64,000 nt of DNA from UBA6898 sp964463135 (GTDB lineage Bacteria; Nitrospirota; Thermodesulfovibrionia; Thermodesulfovibrionales; UBA6898). The translations under genes and the position numbers were made by a program. Each line of letters begins with the position of its first letter. Positions within the stretch are counted from its first letter, which is position 1. Positions 41,610-50,351 of this stretch are shown here, piece by piece. The DNA is taken from assembly GCA_964463135.1 (NCBI GenBank), contig CAYXBA010000001.1, positions 62,001-126,000 of the forward strand, in the 5' to 3' direction. Under the pieces are notes generated by a model that was not told the DNA's origin, searched no databases, and worked only from the letters and a program-made list of their open reading frames with translations.

Positions 41610-42995
41610 ATGAAGAAACAGGAACAGGGACAGTTGTCAGATATCGTGGAACGTGCAAGGGTGTTTGCGGTCAATGCCCATACCCGCATCGGGCATCTCC
41701 GCAAGTATCATAAGTTGCCGTATGCAACGCACCTTGAGAACGTGGCAGCCCTTGCAGCGTCAGTGACCGATGACCCGGCGACCCTTGCCGCAGCCTGGCT
41801 GCATGATGTTGTTGAGGATACGCCTGCCACGCTTGAGGATATTGAGAAGACCTTCGGCAGTCCGGTGGCTGCGCTTGTGGAGTCGCTCACTGACGTGAGC
41901 AGGCCGGCTGACGGAAACCGTTCAGCGCGCAAGGAGGTGGACCGTCAGCACCTCGCGAAGGCCGGCAGGGAGGCCAAGACGGTCAAGCTTGCGGACCTCA
42001 TCGATAATTGCCGCGATATCTGCAGGAATGATGAGCGGTTCGGCAGGGTCTATCTGCGTGAGATGGCGAACCTTCTCGAAGTCCTGCAGGAGGGGGATCC
42101 TGTCCTGTACCGCCGGGCGATCGAGGTCCATGATGAATATTCGCAGCAGCTTGGCATGCAGTCCGTCCGGGACGATATGACAGAAATGCCGCCTGCGGGG
42201 ATCATGAATACCAGGATCATACCGATGCATCTGATCCGTCACTTTGCGGGCTCATTTACAGCCCTGGATGTGGCCGATCCGCTGCGCTCTTTTGATACAG
42301 AAAAGAACAGTGACGAGGTGCTCAAGGTCATGAGCGATAATTCGCTTGATGTGGTCTGTCTCCGAAGCCACGGGCTGATCCGGGGATATGTCTGCAGAGG
42401 CGATCTGACGGGCGGAAGCTGCGGCGAACAGATGAGGCCTTTCCGGACCGGACAGGTCATTGCCGGCGATGATTCACTGACAGAGGTCGTCAGGGTGCTG
42501 ACGCTGCATGAATATGCGTTTGTCTCTACGCTCGATGAAGTCGTCGGCTGCATCAGCCGGGGATGCGTTAACAAGCCGGTGGCCCGCATGTGGCTTTTCG
42601 GCATCATCACGCTTACGGAGATGGAGATGGTGCGGCTCATTGCAGAGTACTTCCCGGATGATACCTGGAAAAGTCATATATCACCCGGCCGCATGGAAAA
42701 GGCCGCAACCCTGCAGCAGGAACGGCAGCGGCGGGATCAGCAGAGCAGCCTGATCGACTGCCTTCAGTTCTCTGACAAGGCACAGATCCTTATGCTGAAA
42801 CCCGAGGTCCGCAGCCTGTTCGGTTTTCCATCGAAGAATGCGGCAGTCGCGGCAATCAAACAGCTCGAGTCGCTGCGCAATAACCTTGCCCATGCCCAGG
42901 ACATTGTGACACACGACTGGGCCGCCATAGCACGGATAGCCTCGCGGATCGAAGACGCAGCAGTACTCAGGAAAAACCGTCCGGGCATGGCCTGA
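41610..42995 (+). CDS. HD phosphohydrolase + CBS-like + HEPN-like C-terminus, 461 aa
   Basis: Residues 1-185 are a SpoT/MESH1-like HD domain: H41 (YATHLENVAAL), H65-D66 (AWLHDVVEDTPATLE) and D129 (VKLADLIDNCRDI) give the complete metal site, while no synthetase domain follows. About 200-350 looks like a CBS pair (VMSDNSLDVVCLRSHGLIRG; VLTLHEYAFVSTLDEVVGCI). Residues 375-435 hold R423-x4-H428 (LRNNLAHAQDI), a HEPN-like motif, within a helical bundle. It may hydrolyse (p)ppGpp or another nucleotide under control of an adenine nucleotide bound to CBS. The HEPN-like end could be an RNase or only a fold. Soluble. Stop lies 21 bp from the convergent mltF-like gene. Confidence 0.78.
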   Translation: MKKQEQGQLSDIVERARVFAVNAHTRIGHLRKYHKLPYATHLENVAALAASVTDDPATLAAAWLHDVVEDTPATLEDIEKTFGSPVAALVESLTDVSRPADGNRSARKEVDRQHLAKAGREAKTVKLADLIDNCRDICRNDERFGRVYLREMANLLEVLQEGDPVLYRRAIEVHDEYSQQLGMQSVRDDMTEMPPAGIMNTRIIPMHLIRHFAGSFTALDVADPLRSFDTEKNSDEVLKVMSDNSLDVVCLRSHGLIRGYVCRGDLTGGSCGEQMRPFRTGQVIAGDDSLTEVVRVLTLHEYAFVSTLDEVVGCISRGCVNKPVARMWLFGIITLTEMEMVRLIAEYFPDDTWKSHISPGRMEKAATLQQERQRRDQQSSLIDCLQFSDKAQILMLKPEVRSLFGFPSKNAAVAAIKQLESLRNNLAHAQDIVTHDWAAIARIASRIEDAAVLRKNRPGMA

Positions 42996-43016
42996 CAACG
43001 GTCACTGCCGGACTGA

Positions 43017-44501
43017 TCACCGGGGTGCGACCTGCTTGCGGGCCTTTTCCACTGTTTCGTGCAGCTCGCGCTGAAGCCTGTACGTAACGTAATACTTGTA
43101 GATGTTGCGGACGTACGTCGTGGTCTCGATGCCGATCTTCTTTGCGGTAACGACCTCGACGTTATTGAACCATACATCCGGATCGAACCCCTGTTTTTTT
43201 GCCTCTGCCCGCATCTTCGCTATATTGCCCGGTCCTGCATTATAGCTGGCAAAGGCAAAGAGTGAGCGGTTGTTCTCATCGAACTTTGCGTCAGAAAAGT
43301 ACTTTGTCATGAGCTGGTCCATGTACTTTGCGCCGGCATGGATGTTCGGCTCGGTGACCTGTATGTCACCCACCTTCATCTGGCCGCCGGTTGCAGGCAT
43401 GAGCTGCATGACCCCAACAGCACCTACCCGGCTCTTCGCCTTCTGGTTCAGACGGGATTCCTGGAATCCCTGCGCAGCGAGCATGAGGGGATCGAAGTTG
43501 TACTGGTGGCCGTATTTGTCAAAGAGCGCAAGTGTCTGTTCGAACCGTTTCCACTCTTCAGAGCCGGTAGGGTCCTTTATTTCCTTGATGCGTGCCTGAT
43601 ATTGTCTCAGCCGCTGGGTGACGATGCCCTCTTTCTGCAGATACCCTTTCAGGAAGTCCTGTATCTCGGCCTGAAGCTTCGGGCTCTTTTTGCGGACCGC
43701 CCAGCCGATCCGGCCGCCTTCCCGGACAACGGCGTTCTCGTTCACCCTGATCTTCGGCAGGACCTGCGCCCAGAGCCGTGCCTTCCAGTCATCGACAATG
43801 ATCGTCCCGATGAGACCGGCGTTCAGCATCTCCATCATGTCCTCATCCTCAAGCGCATCAGGGACCAGGACGATCCTGATCAGTGCCCTGCCTTCTTTTT
43901 TGAAGCGGGTGTTGAGCGCCTCAAGGCTCTCGTAGTAGCTCGAGGCCTTGCGCACATGCACGGTCTTGCCGGAAAGGTCGTCCGCCTTTGCGATCGCAGG
44001 GGACTTCGGACCGGTCACGACCAGTTCTTTTGTGTCAGGACGGTCGGTCGGCACGACAAAGTCGACGCTTTTGAGCCGCTCCGTTGTTGCCGTGAGGTTG
44101 CCCGCGGCAATATCGCCGAGGCCAGAAACGACCTCAGAGAGCAGCTTGTCGCGCGTCACCGGGACAATATAGATTGTGATAGGCCGCTTGCCGAGTTTCT
44201 TTGCATATTTCTTATTGATCCAGTTTTCGAAGTCGCGCACGTTCTCTGCTGCCATGCCGCGTTCGCGGCCCTTGTCGTTGAAATAAAGGGTGCGGCTGTA
44301 GGGGACCAGAACGCGGATAGAACGTCGTTCGAACATTGTGTCAAAGTCTCCGGTCCATGTCCTGCGCGCAATGTCCAGCTTGCGGGGCGAGGCCTTGGCC
44401 GCTGTTTTTGTCTGTGCGGCACCCGATTCTGCGGCAAGAAGCAATACGGTTACCAGCACAGTAAGCAGCACTCTGGCAATCTGCAAAGAACTCATTTTCA
44501 T
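43017..44501 (-). CDS. MltF-like lytic transglycosylase (SBP_bac_3 + SLT)
   Basis: 494 aa from ATG at 44501, chosen for AAGGAG ten bases upstream and for the signal peptide (ARVLLTVLVTVLLLAAESGA) beginning there. Residues about 40-260 form a solute-binding-protein-3 regulatory domain; about 290-450 is a soluble lytic transglycosylase with catalytic Glu in QGFQESRLNQKAKS and the GAVGVMQLMPATGG signature. It cleaves murein glycans in the periplasm to 1,6-anhydro products, with the binding domain sensing murein peptides. It is convergent with the HD-CBS gene and divergent from glgP. No lipobox, unlike E. coli MltF (which is lipidated), so it may be soluble. Confidence 0.88.
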   Translation of the reverse strand: MKMSSLQIARVLLTVLVTVLLLAAESGAAQTKTAAKASPRKLDIARRTWTGDFDTMFERRSIRVLVPYSRTLYFNDKGRERGMAAENVRDFENWINKKYAKKLGKRPITIYIVPVTRDKLLSEVVSGLGDIAAGNLTATTERLKSVDFVVPTDRPDTKELVVTGPKSPAIAKADDLSGKTVHVRKASSYYESLEALNTRFKKEGRALIRIVLVPDALEDEDMMEMLNAGLIGTIIVDDWKARLWAQVLPKIRVNENAVVREGGRIGWAVRKKSPKLQAEIQDFLKGYLQKEGIVTQRLRQYQARIKEIKDPTGSEEWKRFEQTLALFDKYGHQYNFDPLMLAAQGFQESRLNQKAKSRVGAVGVMQLMPATGGQMKVGDIQVTEPNIHAGAKYMDQLMTKYFSDAKFDENNRSLFAFASYNAGPGNIAKMRAEAKKQGFDPDVWFNNVEVVTAKKIGIETTTYVRNIYKYYVTYRLQRELHETVEKARKQVAPR

Positions 44502-44642
44502 GTATTGACCGCTCCTTGTTCCGATAGTTTGGCTACAGCTGGCATCACACCTGCAGGCTGCTTTAACCATTCGATAATATTAGTAAAAATCGCTCCTGGA
44601 ATCAATAAAAAAGACCCCAAAGACCAACTTAAAATTCAAACT

Positions 44643-44688
44643 ACTAGTAAAATTACGAGTTGTCATCCTGCCCGCCATGTGATGAAAT
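44643..44688 (+). promoter_or_regulatory. Shared palindrome site 3 and -10, glgP promoter
   Basis: ACTAGTAA-AA-TTACGAGT (44643-44660) is identical over 18 bp to site 1. A weak extended -10, TG-A-TGAAAT, has its hexamer at 44683, once more 24 bp after the 16-bp core. The site lies 119 bp ahead of the glgP ATG and 142 bp from the divergent mltF-like start, so it could act on either. Confidence 0.68.
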
Positions 44689-44778
44689 TGAATAGTCATG
44701 ACGCCCGAATTGTGCCTCATGGCTTGAGGTTATTGAACTTTGTTGATCGAATCCATCACACATCGGAAGAGGTAAATT

Positions 44779-47280
44779 ATGGCAAAGAAATCAGGAAAAG
44801 AGAGTCTTGCAACTGCTGCAGAAGCATCTGGTAATGCCCGGACCGGGACTGACGTTGCCTCATTAAAACAGGCGATCCTCGATAATCTCTGTTATGTCCA
44901 GGGCCGCAATCCGGAGCTTGCCACGCCCAATGACTGGTACATGGCTGTTGCGTACACAGTGCGCGACCGGATGCTTGACCGCTTCATCGCCTCACTTCAG
45001 GGACTCTGGGACCCGAAGGTGAAGTTCGCCTGCTACCTCTCCGCGGAATTTCTTATGGGGCCGCACCTCGGCAATAACCTCCTGAACCTGGGCATCACCG
45101 GCCGGATGCAGGAAGCGGTCAGGGAACTTGACCTTGACCTGAACGACCTGCTCAACCAGGAGGAGGAGCCCGGCTTAGGCAACGGAGGCCTCGGCAGGCT
45201 TGCTGCCTGCTATATGGATTCCCTCTCCTCGCTCAGTATCCCGGCCATAGGGTACGGCATACGGTATGAGTTCGGCATCTTTGACCAGGAGATCAGGGAC
45301 GGGTGGCAGACCGAGATAACCGACAAGTGGCTCCGTCTTGGGAACCCGTGGGAGATCTGCAGACCTGAGGTCGCCTATTATGTGAATTTCGGCGGACGGA
45401 CCGAGCAGTATTTGGATGGAAACGGCAACTTCAGGGTCCGCTGGGTCCCGCATCGCGTGGTGAGAGGCATTGCCTATGATACGCCGATCTCGTCCTATGG
45501 CAACAACCTGGTCGATCTGCTCAGGCTCTGGAAGTCAGAGGCGGTCGAGTCCTTTGACTTTGATGCGTTCAATGTCGGCGACTACTACAAGGCTGTGAAC
45601 GAGAAGGTCATTTCCGAGACCGTGAGCAAAGTCCTGTACCCCAACGATGATCCGGAGATCGGAAAGACACTGCGCCTTGCGCAGCAGTACTTCTTTGTCT
45701 CCTGTTCGCTCCAGGACATGATCCGCATACATCTTATGCGGGAAAGGCCGCTCGAGACCTTTCACGAGAGCTTTGCGGTACAGCTCAACGATACCCACCC
45801 GTCGATCGCTGTGGCCGAGCTGATGCGGCTCCTTGTCGATGAACACCAGATGGATTGGGACAAGGCATGGGAAGTTACGCAGAAGACCATGGCGTACACG
45901 AACCACACGCTGCTGCCCGAGGCGCTCGAAAAATGGCCCCTGCCGCTCTTCAGCCGCTCGCTTCCCCGCCACCTTGAGATCATCTATGCGATCAACTGGA
46001 AGTTCCTTGACGAGGTCCGCCGCAAATACCCGGGTGACGATGCCAGGGCGGCCCGCCTGTCGATCATCGACGAGAGCGGGGAGAAGTATGTGCGCATGGC
46101 GCATCTCGCCTCTGTGGGGAGCCATTGCATAAACGGCGTGGCAGCGCTCCACAGCGACCTGCTGACCAAGACCGTTCTGAAGGACCTGTACGACATGTAC
46201 CCGGACCGTTTTGTGAACGTGACGAACGGTGTGACCCCGCGGCGCTGGATAGCGCTCTCGAATCCGGGACTGACAGAACTGATCACTTCGAAGATCGGCG
46301 ATGGCTGGGTCAAAAAATTAGAGGATGAGATCAAAAAGATAGAGCCCTTTGCGGACGATCAAAAATTCCTTCAGGAATGGGGGAAGATCAAGCAGGGCAA
46401 TAAGTCCAGACTTGCCGCTCTTATCAAGGAACGGACCGGCATAGCGACAGACCCGTCCTCACTCTTTGATATCCAGGTGAAGAGGATCCATGAGTACAAG
46501 CGCCAGCACCTGAATGTTCTGCATATCATCACCCTCTATAACCGCATCAGGAAAGACCCGAAGAAAAAGATCGTGCCGCGTACGTTCATCTTCGGCGGCA
46601 AGGCTGCACCGGGATATTTCATGGCAAAACTGATCATCAAGCTGATCAATTCTGTCGGCGAAGTGGTGAACAACGACCCTGATGTTGCAGGAAGGCTGAA
46701 GGTCGTATACTTCCCGGACTTCAATGTGAAGAACGCCCACAATGTGTATCCTGCCGCTGACCTCTCTGAGCAGATATCCACTGCAGGCAAGGAGGCCTCA
46801 GGCACCGGCAATATGAAGTTTTCGATGAACGGCGCACTCACCATCGGGACCCTTGACGGCGCCAATGTCGAGATCCGTGAAGAGGTGGGATCCGAGAACT
46901 TCTTCCTCTTCGGCCTGACCGCTGATGAGGTCAATGACCTGAGGGCAAAGGGTTACTATCCGCGCAGTTATTATGAGCAGAATCCGCTTCTCAGGGAGGC
47001 GATCGATCAGATCGCGTCAGGACATTTCTCAAAAGGTGATGCAGAGCTCTTCAGGCCTGTGGTCGAGAACCTTCTGGACCATGATCCGTATCTCCTCCTG
47101 GCCGACTATCAATCGTACATCGACTGTCAGGACAGGGTAAGCGCTGCCTATGGAGATCAGAAGAAGTGGCAGCGCATGTCGATCCTGAATGTGGCCCGCA
47201 TGGGCAAGTTCTCATCTGACCGCTCGATACGGGACTACTGCGACAAGGTCTGGAAGATAAAACCAATAAAGGTGAAGTAG
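44779..47280 (+). CDS. glgP: Glycogen/starch/alpha-glucan phosphorylase
   Basis: 833 aa, GT35 family. It releases glucose-1-phosphate from glycogen ends with pyridoxal phosphate as cofactor. PLP lysine lies in EASGTGNMKFSMNGALTIGT; the phosphate and glucan sites are seen in FHESFAVQLNDTHPSIAVAE, EKWPLPLFSRSLPRHLEIIY and TNGVTPRRWI. N-terminal regulatory phosphorylation site of the eukaryotic enzymes is absent. GGAAGAGG precedes ATG. Expression is probably under the palindrome at 44643. Paired downstream with the debranching enzyme, though a terminator separates them. Confidence 0.97.
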   Translation: MAKKSGKESLATAAEASGNARTGTDVASLKQAILDNLCYVQGRNPELATPNDWYMAVAYTVRDRMLDRFIASLQGLWDPKVKFACYLSAEFLMGPHLGNNLLNLGITGRMQEAVRELDLDLNDLLNQEEEPGLGNGGLGRLAACYMDSLSSLSIPAIGYGIRYEFGIFDQEIRDGWQTEITDKWLRLGNPWEICRPEVAYYVNFGGRTEQYLDGNGNFRVRWVPHRVVRGIAYDTPISSYGNNLVDLLRLWKSEAVESFDFDAFNVGDYYKAVNEKVISETVSKVLYPNDDPEIGKTLRLAQQYFFVSCSLQDMIRIHLMRERPLETFHESFAVQLNDTHPSIAVAELMRLLVDEHQMDWDKAWEVTQKTMAYTNHTLLPEALEKWPLPLFSRSLPRHLEIIYAINWKFLDEVRRKYPGDDARAARLSIIDESGEKYVRMAHLASVGSHCINGVAALHSDLLTKTVLKDLYDMYPDRFVNVTNGVTPRRWIALSNPGLTELITSKIGDGWVKKLEDEIKKIEPFADDQKFLQEWGKIKQGNKSRLAALIKERTGIATDPSSLFDIQVKRIHEYKRQHLNVLHIITLYNRIRKDPKKKIVPRTFIFGGKAAPGYFMAKLIIKLINSVGEVVNNDPDVAGRLKVVYFPDFNVKNAHNVYPAADLSEQISTAGKEASGTGNMKFSMNGALTIGTLDGANVEIREEVGSENFFLFGLTADEVNDLRAKGYYPRSYYEQNPLLREAIDQIASGHFSKGDAELFRPVVENLLDHDPYLLLADYQSYIDCQDRVSAAYGDQKKWQRMSILNVARMGKFSSDRSIRDYCDKVWKIKPIKVK

Positions 47281-47311
47281 GGAGTTTGTCTGTTTGATAT
47301 TACTGATTGTC

Positions 47312-47337
47312 ACTCCGGCTTGCCCGGAGTCTTTCTT
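47312..47337 (+). terminator. Terminator after glgP
   Basis: ACTCCGG pairs perfectly with CCGGAGT over loop CTTGC and is followed by CTTTCTT, 31 bp after the glgP stop. A modest intrinsic terminator. Confidence 0.65.
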
Positions 47338-47364
47338 CAGATAACAGATGAACCATAGAGGTCG

Positions 47365-47409
47365 ATGATGATCGAAACAACATCAACTGCAGGTGAACAT
47401 TGTGATTGA
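47365..47409 (+). CDS. Short leader ORF overlapping the glgX start
   Basis: ATGATG preceded by AGAGGTCG, a better ribosome site than that of glgX, opens a 14-aa frame (MMIETTSTAGEHCD) ending at TGA 47407-47409. It overlaps the glgX GTG by 8 bp. It could couple translation, or it could mark the real glgX N-terminus if a one-base frameshift lies here. Its peptide has no known function. Confidence 0.35.
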   Translation: MMIETTSTAGEHCD

Positions 47410-49474
47410 CGGAACCAGGGGCAGCAGCTCTCCTCTCGGTGCAACCGTTATGCAGGGAGGCGTCAATTTCAGCGTCTTTTCGAAGAACGCTGAGGCGGTC
47501 GAACTGCTGCTGTTCGAGCATGCAGCAGAGGCCGCTCCTTTCCGCACGATCATGCTTGACCCAAGAAAGAACAGGACATACCACTACTGGCATGTCTTTG
47601 TCCCTGATATCGGTCCGGGACAGATCTACGGGTACCGTGTCCACGGCCCCAATGAGCCGGAGCGTGGCATGCGCTTTGATCCGTCCAAGGTGCTCCTTGA
47701 TCCCTATGGCAGGGCAGTTGTCGTCCCTGAGACCTATGACCGCATTGCTGCGAGCCGTCCGGGTGACAATTGCGCCACAGCCATGAAAAGCGTGGTGGCA
47801 GATACCGGCCACTATGACTGGGAGGGCGACCTGCCGCTGAAACAGCCCTTTACCCGGACGATCATCTATGAGATGCATGTGAAGGGATTTACCGCTCATC
47901 CAAATTCCGGTGTTCCTGCAGAAAAGAGAGGGACGTACGCAGGCCTGATCGAAAAGATCCCGTATCTCAAGGACCTCGGCATAACCGCAGTAGAACTGCT
48001 TCCGGTATATCATTTCGATGAGCAGGACGCGCCTCAGGGCTTCAAAAACTACTGGGGATATGCGCCCATATCCTTCTTTGCGCCCCATCCGGCATACAGT
48101 TCGCGGAAGGACGGGTTCGGACCGGTCAATGAGTTCCGTGACATGGTCAAGGCCCTGCATCGCGCCGGCATCGAGGTGATCCTCGACGTCGTGTACAACC
48201 ATACGGCAGAAGGCAATCACGAGGGGCCCACGCTTTCTTTCCGGGGTTTTGAAAATGATGCCTATTACATTCTCGAGAGTGACAAGCGGTTCTACGGCAA
48301 TTATACGGGCTGCGGAAATACCCTTGATGCAAGCAATCCCTTTGTGCGCCGCATGATCATCGACAGCCTTCACTATTGGGTACAGGAGATGCATGTGGAC
48401 GGTTTCCGTTTTGACCTCGCCTCGATCCTGACCCGCGATGCAGATGGGCAGCCCCTTGCCAACCCGCCTGTACTCTGGGATATAGACACAGACCCTGCAC
48501 TTGCCGGCGTCAAGCTTATTGCCGAGGCCTGGGACGCTGCCGGGCTCTATCAGGTCGGCAGTTTTGTCGGCGACAGCTGGAAGGAATGGAACGGCAGATT
48601 CAGGGACGACATCCGGAGCTTTCTCAAAGGTGACCCCGGAACGGTCTCGAAATTCGCATCCCGCCTGCTCGGCAGTCCGGACATCTACGGATATGAAGAG
48701 CGGGAGGCTGAGCAGAGCATCAATTTCGTCACCTGCCATGACGGGTTCACCCTGAACGACCTTGTCTCCTATAACGGCAAGCACAATGACGCCAACGGCG
48801 AAGACAACCGCGACGGCAGCAATGACAACATGAGCTGGAACTGCGGGGTCGAGGGCCGTTCGGACGATCCCGCTGTTGAGCGGCTCAGAGGCCGGCAGGT
48901 GAAGAACTTCTTTGCGATCACCTTGCTTGCTGCCGGAGCGCCCATGCTCCTGATGGGGGATGAGGTAAGGCGGACGCAGGGCGGCAACAACAATGCGTAC
49001 GGTCAGGACAATGAGATCAGCTGGCTCGACTGGAGCCTGACAGAAAAACATGCCGGCCTGCTCAGATTTGTGCGGCATCTCATCGCGGACCGCCTGCATA
49101 GGGACGTGTCCCTCCATGACCCCGGATTTTCCCTGAACCAGCTCCTGCAGAAGGCAAAAATCGTCTGGCATGGGGTGAAGCTCAACCAGCCGGACTGGGG
49201 TGCCGACTCCCGGGCCATTGCGATGACCATGACAAGCCTGAGAGGCAGGCTTGTGTTCCATATGATGGTAAATACGTTCTGGGAAGAGCTGCAGTTCGAG
49301 GTCCCAGCCATCACTGAGCCTTCAGACACCGGATGGAAGCGCTGGATCGATACGTCCCGTGAATCACCCGATGACATCTGCTCCTGGGATGATGCAGAAG
49401 CGGTCAGTGAAACGGCCTGCAGTCTGCAGCCGAGGTCAGTAGTAATACTGGTCGCCAGAATAAAAAATCAGTGA
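47402..49474 (+). CDS. glgX: Glycogen debranching enzyme GlgX (GH13 isoamylase type)
   Basis: 690 aa from GTG at 47402, where AGGTG sits six bases ahead; an alternative GTG at 47393 adds three residues. CBM48 domain first (SPLGATVMQGGVNFSVFSKN), then the GH13 barrel. Catalytic region: nucleophile Asp in VDGFRFDLASIL, acid/base Glu in IAEAWDAAGLY, and TCHDGFTLNDL. It hydrolyses alpha-1,6 branches after phosphorylase has shortened chains. A leader ORF in another frame overlaps the start, so the N-terminus should be treated as provisional. Next on the strand is the hexose-phosphate oxidation cluster. Confidence 0.95.
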   Translation: MIDGTRGSSSPLGATVMQGGVNFSVFSKNAEAVELLLFEHAAEAAPFRTIMLDPRKNRTYHYWHVFVPDIGPGQIYGYRVHGPNEPERGMRFDPSKVLLDPYGRAVVVPETYDRIAASRPGDNCATAMKSVVADTGHYDWEGDLPLKQPFTRTIIYEMHVKGFTAHPNSGVPAEKRGTYAGLIEKIPYLKDLGITAVELLPVYHFDEQDAPQGFKNYWGYAPISFFAPHPAYSSRKDGFGPVNEFRDMVKALHRAGIEVILDVVYNHTAEGNHEGPTLSFRGFENDAYYILESDKRFYGNYTGCGNTLDASNPFVRRMIIDSLHYWVQEMHVDGFRFDLASILTRDADGQPLANPPVLWDIDTDPALAGVKLIAEAWDAAGLYQVGSFVGDSWKEWNGRFRDDIRSFLKGDPGTVSKFASRLLGSPDIYGYEEREAEQSINFVTCHDGFTLNDLVSYNGKHNDANGEDNRDGSNDNMSWNCGVEGRSDDPAVERLRGRQVKNFFAITLLAAGAPMLLMGDEVRRTQGGNNNAYGQDNEISWLDWSLTEKHAGLLRFVRHLIADRLHRDVSLHDPGFSLNQLLQKAKIVWHGVKLNQPDWGADSRAIAMTMTSLRGRLVFHMMVNTFWEELQFEVPAITEPSDTGWKRWIDTSRESPDDICSWDDAEAVSETACSLQPRSVVILVARIKNQ

Positions 49475-49484
49475 AAACAATAAA

Positions 49485-49503
49485 CCTGTTCTTGCGGAAC
49501 AGG
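49485..49503 (+). other. Perfect hairpin after glgX
   Basis: CCTGTTC-TTGCG-GAACAGG, 7-bp stem, 11 bp after the glgX stop, with no T-tract. A run of eight G residues (49526-49533) follows in the pgl leader. Likely a stability or factor-aided 3' end. Confidence 0.5.
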
Positions 49504-49591
49504 TACGGCCGCTGCGGCATTGGTCGGGGGGGGTAATTCTGCTCCGGTAGTGCGTACGCGGCTGGATATATTTTGAAATTAAGGGGGAGCA

Positions 49592-50290
49592 ATGCTCACG
49601 ACGATCAAGGAAAAGGACCAGGACCGGCTTCTGCAGAGGGCAGCACTGCTTCTTTGCGAAAAGCTCAGGGTCATGCTTGCCGCGCAGAGCCAGGTCAACC
49701 TGGCGGTGCCGGGCGGCAGAAATGTCGCGAAGATCTTTCAGGTGATGCAGGGTGAGGATATTGACTGGCAGCGGGTGCAGTTCTTCATCATCGACGAGCG
49801 GCTGGTCCCGATCGATCACCCGGACAGTAATTACAAACTGCTGCTGGACCATTTTATCAAACCTCTGGTGAGCGCCGGCAGGATCGGTTTAGGTAATGCC
49901 CATCCCTTTATTCTGGATGTATCCAGCCCTGACCGCGGTGCAAAGCAATACGAGGAGGTCCTGGCAATACATGGCTTTCATTACGACATCATCCTTCTCA
50001 GTTCCGGGGAGGACGGCCATGTGGGCGCTTTGTACCCAAACCATCACTCCATAACGGACAAACACCATGGCTTTATTGTCATGGACGATTCGCCGAAACC
50101 GCCGCCGGAGAGGATGACCTCATCCCTGTCGCTCATGCAGACCGCGAAGGCTGGACTGATCCTCTTTGTGGGTGAGGCAAAACGCGAGGCGTATGAGAGT
50201 TTCAACGACGCTGTTCTGCCGCTAACTGCATGTCCGGCCAAGCTGGTCATGTCGCTGCAGGACGCAACCGTCTTTACGGATCTGATCTGA
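49592..50290 (+). CDS. pgl: 6-Phosphogluconolactonase (DevB type)
   Basis: 232 aa of the SOL/DevB family, which hydrolyses 6-phosphogluconolactone to 6-phosphogluconate. Motifs: NLAVPGGRNVAKIFQVM near the start, QFFIIDERLVPIDHPDSNYK, and SSGEDGHVGALYPNH, where the general base His lies in GHVGALYP. GGGGGAG precedes ATG. It comes directly before zwf (62-bp gap), the enzyme that makes its substrate. Somewhat shorter at the C-terminus than the Pseudomonas enzyme, but motifs are complete. Confidence 0.93.
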   Translation: MLTTIKEKDQDRLLQRAALLLCEKLRVMLAAQSQVNLAVPGGRNVAKIFQVMQGEDIDWQRVQFFIIDERLVPIDHPDSNYKLLLDHFIKPLVSAGRIGLGNAHPFILDVSSPDRGAKQYEEVLAIHGFHYDIILLSSGEDGHVGALYPNHHSITDKHHGFIVMDDSPKPPPERMTSSLSLMQTAKAGLILFVGEAKREAYESFNDAVLPLTACPAKLVMSLQDATVFTDLI

Positions 50291-50351
50291 AAATTAATCC
50301 GGCAATGTGAAGCCGGCGGCCTTCTGCATAAGAATGGCCTGGAGGATTGTT

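Noticed and set aside
43338..44834. 498-aa plus-strand frame opposite the mltF-like gene, running into the glgP start
   Set aside because: The opposite strand encodes a clear SBP-SLT protein with signal peptide; this frame shows no motif and would overlap the glgP promoter.
47300..49261. 653-aa open frame antisense to glgX
   Set aside because: Mirrors the codon bias of glgX; protein is low in recognisable motifs and rich in His/Arg/Val as antisense shadows are.
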